From Methanoregulaceae archaeon UBA288 (lineage in GTDB: Archaea; Halobacteriota; Methanomicrobia; Methanomicrobiales; Methanospirillaceae), in the NCBI GenBank assembly GCA_002495225.1, contig DAEF01000233.1, positions 4,039-9,856 of the forward strand: 5,818 nucleotides of DNA, written 5' to 3'. Positions 1-5,127 of this stretch are shown piece after piece. The notes below the pieces were generated by a model, which saw only the letters and a list, made by a program, of their open reading frames with translations, did no database searches and had not been told where the DNA came from. Position numbers and translations under genes: made by a program. Each line of letters opens with the position of its first letter. Positions within the stretch are counted from its first letter, which is position 1.

Positions 1-296
1 CTGGCCGGCGCTATCCGCCGGTTCTTCTCGAGGGCGGCCGTGATGAGCGAGAACGTCTCGACGAGGATGGCCTCGTTCTCGGCCAGGCGCGGCAGGAGGC
101 GGTCGTCGCCGCCGCCCATCTCCACGTCGTACCAGTCGGCCATCTCGACGGCGTGGGCGGAGAGCTGCTCGGCCGAGAGGAGCTCGCTCCTGAGCGGCCG
201 GGCATCCGTAGCGCGCGCTCCCGCGGTACCCCCGTCCGTCACGCGCTCCCGGAGCCGGGTCATGTCCCGCCGCAGCGTATCGATGCCGTCTTTCAT
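1..296 (-). CDS. Cyclic beta-1,2-glucan synthase-like (NdvB/GH94-type) protein, N-terminal part, truncated by window edge
   Basis: Read on the minus strand from the ATG at 296 to the window edge, giving 98 codons with no stop. Residues 33-98 carry the pattern seen just inside the N-terminus of NdvB-type cyclic beta-1,2-glucan synthases: RPLRSELLSAEQLSAHA (33-49), DRLLPRLAENEAIL (65-78), and NRRIAPA (92-98), which in the family leads into an AEWLLDN-like segment outside the window. Residues 1-20 are charged and probably helical; no signal peptide is seen. Full-length relatives are very large membrane proteins with a GT84 glucosyltransferase part and a C-terminal GH94 phosphorylase part. They build cyclic or linear beta-1,2-glucans at the membrane. 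Only the N-terminus is visible, so catalytic domains cannot be checked. A GGGGAG ribosome-binding site lies 8 bases before this ATG (plus-strand 305-310) and supports the start; Met12 is a weaker alternative. The assignment is from remembered family patterns, not a search. Confidence 0.75.
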   Translation of the reverse strand, partial: MKDGIDTLRRDMTRLRERVTDGGTAGARATDARPLRSELLSAEQLSAHAVEMADWYDVEMGGGDDRLLPRLAENEAILVETFSLITAALEKNRRIAPA

Positions 297-342
297 TGGG
301 CCGTCTCCCCGAATACCGGGTGTAGCAGTAGTGTCTGTTCGC

Positions 343-358
343 GGTCTTATTCGCTTTG
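343..358 (-). promoter_or_regulatory. Possible promoter of the NdvB-like gene
   Basis: On the minus strand this reads CAAAGCGAATAAGAC, a purine-rich BRE-like stretch followed by a weak AT-rich box. It is about 50-60 bases before the ATG at 296. A start about 25 bases downstream would leave a leader of roughly 25-30 bases. The match is weak and no alternative is clearly better. Confidence 0.25.
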
Positions 359-403
359 CCCCTGTATCCGATTCGCTCGCACCCGGGACCGGGGGTATCA
401 ACC

Positions 404-411
404 TTAATATA
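404..411 (+). promoter_or_regulatory. TATA-like box of the Mrp/NBP35 gene
   Basis: TTAATATA stands out as the only AT-rich octamer in the 146-base divergent spacer. It predicts a transcription start near 433, leaving a leader of about 10 bases before the ATG at 443. That fits the absence of a clear Shine-Dalgarno sequence there. The box is nearly symmetrical, so a role for the divergent gene cannot be excluded. Confidence 0.55.
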
Positions 412-442
412 GGATCCAATTCCTCGTGAACGGGATAGCGTT

Positions 443-1345
443 ATGACCGATACTTCGAACAAGCCCGACGATTGCCCCGACCCGGAGATGAAGAAGACCT
501 GCAGCGGAGAGTGCGCCACCTGCCCGAGCGCCAAAAAGGAGCCCGGGGCGGCTGGAAAACTGCCCGAACGGGCCGCTATCGACGTCAAACACGTGATCCT
601 GGTTCTCTCGGGCAAGGGCGGCGTGGGCAAGTCAACGGTCGCCGTCAACCTGGCATCCGCCCTCTCGAACCACGGTTACAACACGGGAATTCTCGACCTC
701 GACCTGCACGGGCCGACGATCCCGAAGATGCTAGGGATCGAGAACCACAAGCTCCAGACGATGGACAACAAAATCGAGCCCGTGCGCGTCACCGGCACAC
801 TCGCGGCTGTCTCGATGGCGTTCCTGCTCCCGGACACGTCGACGCCGGTCATCTGGCGCGGCCCGATGAAGATGTCGGCGATCAGCCAGTTCCTCACGGA
901 CGTCAACTGGGGGTCCCTCGACTTCCTCGTGGTCGACCTCCCGCCCGGGACGGGCGACGAGGCGCTGACGATCGCCCAGCTCGCGCCGAACCTCCGCGGT
1001 GCCGTTATCGTGACCACGCCGCAGGAGGTGGCAACCCTGGAGACGAGCAAGGCCGTGCGGTTCGTGGAGAAGCTCGACATCCCCGTGATCGGCGTGGTCG
1101 AGAACATGAGCGGGATGGTCTGCCCCCACTGCCAGGCGGAGATCGACGTCTTCGGCAAAGGCGGCGGGAAGAAGATGGCCGACGAACTCGGCGTCCCGTT
1201 CCTCGGATCGATCCCCCTCGACATCGAGATGCGGCAGGCCGGCGACGCCGGGCGGCCGGCCGTGATTCGGCGGGGCGGCGATGACCCCACGTGGAAGGCG
1301 GTCAACGAAGTCATGGAGAACCTAGTCAAGCGGGTGGAGCAGTAG
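443..1345 (+). CDS. Mrp/NBP35 (ApbC) family iron-sulfur cluster carrier ATPase
   Basis: A complete 300-residue P-loop ATPase of the Mrp/NBP35 branch of the SIMIBI (MinD-like) class. The deviant Walker A GKGGVGKS is at 57-64 with signature lysine K58. The switch I-like segment LDLDLHGPTIP is at about 84-94, and the family signature VVDLPPGTGDE is at 163-173. The C-terminal CPHC motif (C227, C230) is the CxxC that binds a bridging 4Fe-4S cluster between two subunits in this family. An N-terminal extension adds C11, C20, C24 and C27, spaced like the extra cluster site of NBP35-type proteins, and it supports the ATG at 443. The expected role is ATP-dependent assembly and transfer of Fe-S clusters to apoproteins in the cytoplasm, which is important in Fe-S-rich methanogens. 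It is apparently monocistronic, with its own TATA box and terminator. Family assignment is secure; the client proteins are unknown. Confidence 0.95.
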   Translation: MTDTSNKPDDCPDPEMKKTCSGECATCPSAKKEPGAAGKLPERAAIDVKHVILVLSGKGGVGKSTVAVNLASALSNHGYNTGILDLDLHGPTIPKMLGIENHKLQTMDNKIEPVRVTGTLAAVSMAFLLPDTSTPVIWRGPMKMSAISQFLTDVNWGSLDFLVVDLPPGTGDEALTIAQLAPNLRGAVIVTTPQEVATLETSKAVRFVEKLDIPVIGVVENMSGMVCPHCQAEIDVFGKGGGKKMADELGVPFLGSIPLDIEMRQAGDAGRPAVIRRGGDDPTWKAVNEVMENLVKRVEQ

Positions 1346-1346
1346 T

Positions 1347-1388
1347 ACTTTTTGCGTCGAGAGATCTCGACGAATCCCGCCCTTTTTT
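1347..1388. terminator. Terminator after the Mrp/NBP35 gene
   Basis: Just after the stop codon is a T5 run (1349-1353), then an 8-bp perfect inverted repeat CGTCGAGA / TCTCGACG (1355-1362 and 1365-1372, 2-base gap), then a T6 run (1383-1388). Archaeal RNA polymerase stops at T-runs, so either run could work. The hairpin may protect the 3' end. Confidence 0.6.
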
Positions 1389-1826
1389 CGATCTCTTCGT
1401 GCAGGTCGACCGAGGGTGGGGAAAGCCCGTTATCCGGGGGGGAAACACCTGAGTCGACGTCGACCCCCGGCGGGAGGAATCACGTCCGCCTGACCGGAAA
1501 GCCGGAGATCCCTCACGGCAGTCCTGCCAGGCACTCCCTGGTACAGGCCGCGAACGGAATGCTGCGTGCCGTTCGTCACCGCAGATCTCGCTCCTTTCTT
1601 CCACAGGACAACGGGAATCCGTCTGATAGAGGGCAGAGGTACATCTCACGCGGCCACAGGACCGGAAACACTATAACAGGGTGGAAGACAATGGCTTATT
1701 ATAGAGAAGATCAAAACTGTTTCCGGTTCGTGAAGATCCATTCTTCGGACAGACCCTCGGATCTGAAGGGAGATCTACCGCTTGAACCCGAAAGTGCACG
1801 GATGCAAAAGGATGGGTCGACGGTTC
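1389..1826. other. Intergenic region with several hairpins, no clear gene
   Basis: About 440 bases with no recognisable protein or tRNA. Inverted repeats seen by eye are: CCGGGGG / CCCCCGG (1434-1440 and 1464-1470), whose loop overlaps the 12-base palindrome GTCGACGTCGAC (1453-1464); GGCAG / CTGCC (1517-1521 and 1524-1528); CCAGG / CCTGG (1527-1531 and 1537-1541); and CGAACGG / CCGTTCG (1551-1557 and 1569-1575). Single 7-bp arms are expected about once by chance in GC-rich DNA of this length, so the cluster is only suggestive of a structured RNA. Confidence 0.35.
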
Positions 1827-1843
1827 GAGAAAAACAGGTATAA
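1691..1843 (+). CDS. Possible 50-residue small protein, doubtful
   Basis: An ATG ORF of 50 codons starting MAYYREDQNC and ending EKQV. It is preceded by GGTGG five bases before the ATG, a partial Shine-Dalgarno match, and by an AT-rich CACTATAACA at about 1668. The composition is hydrophilic and charged, with one cysteine and no membrane segment. Its stop codon lies inside the predicted TATA box of gdhA. No family is recognised, and an open frame of this length is common in GC-rich spacer DNA. It may be a chance ORF. Confidence 0.15.
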   Translation: MAYYREDQNCFRFVKIHSSDRPSDLKGDLPLEPESARMQKDGSTVREKQV

Positions 1844-1845
1844 AC
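1827..1845 (+). promoter_or_regulatory. BRE/TATA promoter of gdhA
   Basis: The purine-rich GAGAAAAACAGG is followed directly by TATAAA (1839-1844), a textbook archaeal BRE plus TATA arrangement. It predicts transcription starting near 1866-1870 and a leader of about 50 bases. Two other AT-rich boxes lie closer: TTATAC at 1875-1880, and AATTATAT at 1897-1904. The second is too close to the ATG to serve it. No strong Shine-Dalgarno precedes the gdhA ATG, where GTGAATTGGA is only a partial match. Confidence 0.55.
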
Positions 1846-1866
1846 CGGGGACTCCAACCGATCCAT

Positions 1867-1891
1867 TGTATCTGTTATACATTTGATATGT
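1867..1891. promoter_or_regulatory. Overlapping inverted repeats at the gdhA start site, candidate operator
   Basis: TGTAT-N5-ATACA (1867-1881) is a perfect dyad. It overlaps a second one, ACAT-N5-ATGT (1879-1891). Both lie at or just after the transcription start predicted from the TATAAA at 1839, where an archaeal repressor would block transcription. The regulator is unknown. The half-sites differ from the GGAA-N6-TTCC operator known for NrpR in Methanococcus maripaludis. Confidence 0.35.
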
Positions 1892-1920
1892 CGTTCAATT
1901 ATATGCGAGTGTGAATTGGA

Positions 1921-3270
<1,350 letters not shown>

Positions 3271-3281
3271 GCGTACACCCC

Positions 3282-3287
3282 TTTTTT
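3282..3287 (+). terminator. T-run terminator of gdhA
   Basis: A T6 run lies 12 bases after the gdhA stop codon in otherwise GC-rich sequence. No stem precedes it, which is normal for archaeal termination. Confidence 0.5.
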
Positions 3288-3910
3288 CCCGAGGGACACC
3301 CGAACCACCCACGGCGAGTAGTCGGGCAGTTACGGCCGGACCACAATGCGACTGACCGGGTTGTTCGTGTCGGGATAGCCGGTGTCCACGATCTTCAATC
3401 ACGGGAGCTTGCGTTCGACAGGATTCCCGGGTGCACCCGATCCACCATCGGGCGGCACGGTCCCCCCCGCCCCGGCGCTGGCTGCCCCCGTGAGCCAGGA
3501 CACGAGTGTGCGTGAGGGTCGAGCGGCGGGTTCCGGCCGTGACGTCCCTGCCCCTGAGATCGAGAGGCCACCGATCTGCTGTGCCCGTCGACGAGGAGGG
3601 CACTCTTCAAACCCCGAGAAGGTGGATGCCCGCTGGAACCCCGCCTCCCGGGTTTCGCCGTGACGATAGCGATGTCGAGCCCCGCGGGATCAGGCGTCTC
3701 CTGCCGAACGGCAGCAGCCACCGTCCGACGGATCCCGCAACGAGAGAGATACAGCCGGTATCGGTGCCCGGCGCGGGGCGTGCCGTTACGGCGACATCTC
3801 GCCGTGCAACAACGCCCGGTCCCCGGAGGTGCGCAGGACAGGAGAGAGGAGCCGGTCTCGACAACCAGAAGCGGCGGCATGAGCGAATCGGACGGGTTTC
3901 CGGCTGAATA

Positions 3911-3931
3911 GACGCATCCGTCACCTGCGTC
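3911..3931. other. Hairpin, 6-bp stem
   Basis: GACGCA (3911-3916) pairs with TGCGTC (3926-3931) around a 9-base loop. It is followed by a direct repeat of GACACC on both sides of GGATCC (about 3939-3956). No T-run follows, so it is not an obvious terminator. It could be chance. Confidence 0.3.
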
Positions 3932-4014
3932 AAGAGGGACACCGGATCCGACACCTGCACCACCACGCGACAGGGCATCACGGCGGATGCCACTACCCAC
4001 ACGATGGATTCAAC

Positions 4015-4042
4015 CCATTACCAGGCGGGTGGCGGGTAATGG
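4015..4042. other. Hairpin or operator-like dyad, 8-bp perfect arms
   Basis: CCATTACC (4015-4022) and GGTAATGG (4035-4042) are perfect inverted repeats around a 12-base GC-rich centre. The inner TTACC/GGTAA half-sites resemble the TACC/GGTA dyad at the P-II promoter about 240 bases downstream. The arms are the longest perfect ones I found in the spacer before the promoter. No T-run follows. Confidence 0.4.
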
Positions 4043-4212
4043 AAGAGACCGCGTATCGCACGACTGGCGAAACCCGAACGGAGCGCGGCACAAGTCAGAT
4101 CGACGTGGTCGCCGCACCGGGGGGTTTGATTCACCCTGTCCCTCTCGTTGTACTCTCATCCTACCGAGAACCGACCGGTGCCTGGCACGAGACGGAACAG
4201 GAAGAACGGAAC

Positions 4213-4244
4213 GTGAACGTCACAGAAAACGGAAGTATTAAATA
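4213..4244 (+). promoter_or_regulatory. Promoter upstream of the P-II gene
   Basis: TATTAAATA (4236-4244) is preceded by purine-rich GAAAACGGAAG, a strong BRE plus TATA match. A small dyad GTGA-ACG-TCAC (4213-4223) lies just upstream, in a site where an activator or upstream repressor could bind. The predicted transcription start is about 4266-4270. If this is the P-II promoter, the leader is about 320 bases, very long for an archaeon. It may instead start a separate small RNA or the small ORF at 4341. Confidence 0.55.
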
Positions 4245-4260
4245 GGTGGGTACACAACAT

Positions 4261-4287
4261 CCTTCCCGTACCGTTTAAGGTACAAGG
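4261..4287. promoter_or_regulatory. Inverted repeat GTACC-N6-GGTAC at the predicted start site, candidate operator
   Basis: GTACC (4268-4272) and GGTAC (4279-4283) flank GTTTAA. The outer bases CCTT (4261-4264) and AAGG (4284-4287) continue the symmetry after a 3-base bulge. A third copy of GGTACA lies at 4249-4254. The dyad sits at the start site predicted from the TATA box at 4236. The 4-N6-4 geometry (TACC-N6-GGTA) matches that of NrpR operators in methanogens (GGAA-N6-TTCC in Methanococcus maripaludis), but the half-site letters differ, so the regulator is inferred only weakly. Confidence 0.4.
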
Positions 4288-4340
4288 ACATGGCGAAGGA
4301 GGATCCCGCTAGAGTACGATCACGATAAGGAGCCCCGGGG

Positions 4341-4448
4341 ATGCGCCTGCAACCGGCATCTTCGCGGTCGTGGCAGTGGCTGACCGGCACGATCAGAGGA
4401 AGCATGCAGCAGCGCATTGTGACGCAGCTGGCGGATCGGCGGCGATGA
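4341..4448 (+). CDS. Possible 35-residue leader ORF, doubtful
   Basis: ATG at 4341 is preceded by AAGGAG (4327-4332) with an 8-base gap, the best Shine-Dalgarno between 4260 and 4570. The frame runs 35 codons to TGA at 4446-4448 and encodes a basic peptide beginning MRLQPASSRS and ending LADRRR. The stop lies inside the strong hairpin at 4439-4468 and overlaps another ATG (4445) in an ATGA. No homologue is recognised, and there is no signal or membrane segment. Its place in a long leader before a regulator gene would suit an upstream regulatory ORF, but chance is equally possible. Confidence 0.2.
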   Translation: MRLQPASSRSWQWLTGTIRGSMQQRIVTQLADRRR

Positions 4449-4468
4449 ATCCTGACGTTCATCGTCGC
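4439..4468 (+). other. Strong hairpin in the leader of the P-II gene
   Basis: GCGGCGATGAA (4439-4449) pairs with TTCATCGTCGC (4458-4468): 11 bp including one G-U, with a further U-G closing pair and a 6-8 base loop. This is much stronger than any other hairpin in the window. My rough chance estimate is below 1 in 100 for a spacer of this size. It lies about 120 bases before the P-II ATG and has no following T-run, so it is more likely a regulatory or stabilising RNA structure than a terminator. Confidence 0.55.
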
Positions 4469-4497
4469 GCGCATCCTCGCGGTTGCCATCGACGGGA

Positions 4498-4539
4498 CTG
4501 GCTGGGCCTTGTCCATCGGACAGTGAGTGTCGGAGCCAG
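4498..4539 (+). other. Second leader hairpin, two nested stems
   Basis: The outer stem CTGGCT / AGCCAG (4498-4503 and 4534-4539) encloses the inner stem TGTCC-ATC-GGACA (4510-4522). It lies between the strong hairpin and the P-II ribosome-binding site, about 47 bases before the ATG. Short stems like these can arise by chance; the nesting is what makes it worth noting. Confidence 0.3.
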
Positions 4540-4586
4540 GAAACACGCAGTGCGGCAGCGTGCTGTGAAAAGCAGGATTGAGTTCC

Positions 4587-4958
4587 ATGAAACTGATCAG
4601 AGCAATCATCAAACCGGAACAGCTGGAGTCCGTGCGGAGAGCACTGGAGGCAAACGGAGTGACCGGAATGACCATCACGGAGATCGAGGGGCGCGGAGAG
4701 GAGAGAACGGGCTCCCCCGAGTCCCGCAGCGGTTCCGCGCTGGGCGATCTCCAACCGGGAATCCAGGTCGACATCGTAATCGATTACTACCGGGTGGACC
4801 TCCTCGTCAGCACGATCGCGGAGGCGTGCAAGACCAGTATGGACGACGAAGGACGGATCTTCGTCCTGCAGGTCGAGAGAGCGATTGTAATCCGGGGCGG
4901 AAAAACGCAGGAGGATACGCCGCAGGGGATATGCAGCACGTCAGAATCGGCTCTATGA
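4587..4958 (+). CDS. P-II family (GlnB/GlnK-like) regulator with a non-canonical T-loop
   Basis: A 123-residue P-II protein. MKLIRAIIKP (1-10), ALEANGVTGMTITEIEG (19-35), the core strand QVDIVI (60-65) and RIFVLQVERAIVIR (90-103) align without gaps to E. coli GlnB through residue 105. Classical P-II trimers sense ATP/ADP and 2-oxoglutarate and bind targets such as AmtB through the T-loop (37-55). Here the key positions are changed: GlnB Q39, K40, Y46, Y51 and K58 are E39, R40, S46, A51 and G58. The B-loop TGKIGDGK (83-90) reads TSMDDEGR. Kept are G37, T83, G89 and R103. Tyrosine modification and normal 2-oxoglutarate binding therefore look unlikely; nucleotide binding is uncertain. The C-terminal tail is about 11 residues longer than in GlnB. 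The start ATG has AGGA (4574-4577) nine bases upstream; the in-frame TTG at 4578 is less likely. No amtB is adjacent in the window. The gene lies 169 bases before a glutamate synthase-like gene, possibly in one transcript. Confidence 0.88.
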   Translation: MKLIRAIIKPEQLESVRRALEANGVTGMTITEIEGRGEERTGSPESRSGSALGDLQPGIQVDIVIDYYRVDLLVSTIAEACKTSMDDEGRIFVLQVERAIVIRGGKTQEDTPQGICSTSESAL

Positions 4959-5115
4959 TTCCCGAACCCGGGGATCGGAAGGCCTGTGCAGATCCCGATG
5001 AGCGGGGACACGCCGCAGGGACCGGCGCTCAAAGCGAATACCGTAGTGGCTTTGCCAGCATTAACCAGGGGAAGCAGGCCGCGGAGTATGCGCGAACCCC
5101 GCCCAGCCCGTATAC
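4959..5115. other. Spacer between the P-II and glutamate synthase-like genes
   Basis: A 157-base stretch with no gene. No T-run terminator follows the P-II stop, and no strong TATA box is seen (ATTAA near 5060 and TATACA at 5111 are weak), so the two genes may be cotranscribed. GACACGCCGCAGGG (5007-5020) nearly repeats GATACGCCGCAGGG (4914-4927) of the P-II tail, in the same reading frame, 93 bases apart. Confidence 0.4.
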
Positions 5116-5121
5116 AGGTGA
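5116..5121 (+). promoter_or_regulatory. Ribosome-binding site of the glutamate synthase-like gene
   Basis: AGGTGA, six bases before the ATG at 5128, matches the archaeal anti-Shine-Dalgarno (GGAGGTGA). The TGA inside it (5119-5121) is an in-frame stop, so no start further upstream is possible. Confidence 0.75.
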
Positions 5122-5127
5122 CAGATC

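Larger units (their letters stand above)
3288..4212. other. Gene-free GC-rich spacer of about 0.9 kb
   Basis: No protein family is recognised in any frame, and there is no tRNA, rRNA or CRISPR array. Open frames exist on both strands (for example minus 3395-4000 and minus 3607-4002). They overlap each other, are rich in Arg, Pro, Ser and Gly, lack motifs and have no convincing start sites, so they look like the usual frames of GC-rich non-coding DNA. Inverted repeats noted are the 12-base palindrome CGGGTGCACCCG (3428-3439); CCCGAT / ATCGGG (3436-3441 and 3447-3452), which overlaps it and so is an alternative fold; CTGGCT / AGCCAG (3478-3483 and 3493-3498); and GTGCC-T-GGCAC (4178-4188). Two stronger hairpins are listed separately. 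The stretch could hide a decayed gene or an unrecognised RNA. Confidence 0.5.

Noticed and set aside
1352..1843. A 163-codon plus-strand open frame starting with TTG in the Mrp-gdhA spacer
   Set aside because: It begins inside the Mrp terminator, has no ribosome-binding site and no recognisable motif. Only its last 50 codons, with an ATG start, were kept as a doubtful small ORF.
3395..4002. Two overlapping minus-strand open frames (3395-4000 and 3607-4002) in the long spacer
   Set aside because: They overlap each other in different frames, are rich in Arg, Pro, Ser and Gly without motifs, and have no convincing start signals. Such frames are expected in GC-rich non-coding DNA.
4190..4235. 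Repeated GGAA boxes (GGAACAGGAAGAACGGAA) as NrpR half-sites
   Set aside because: No TTCC partner occurs at the N6 spacing, and the purine-rich stretch is better explained as the BRE side of the promoter.
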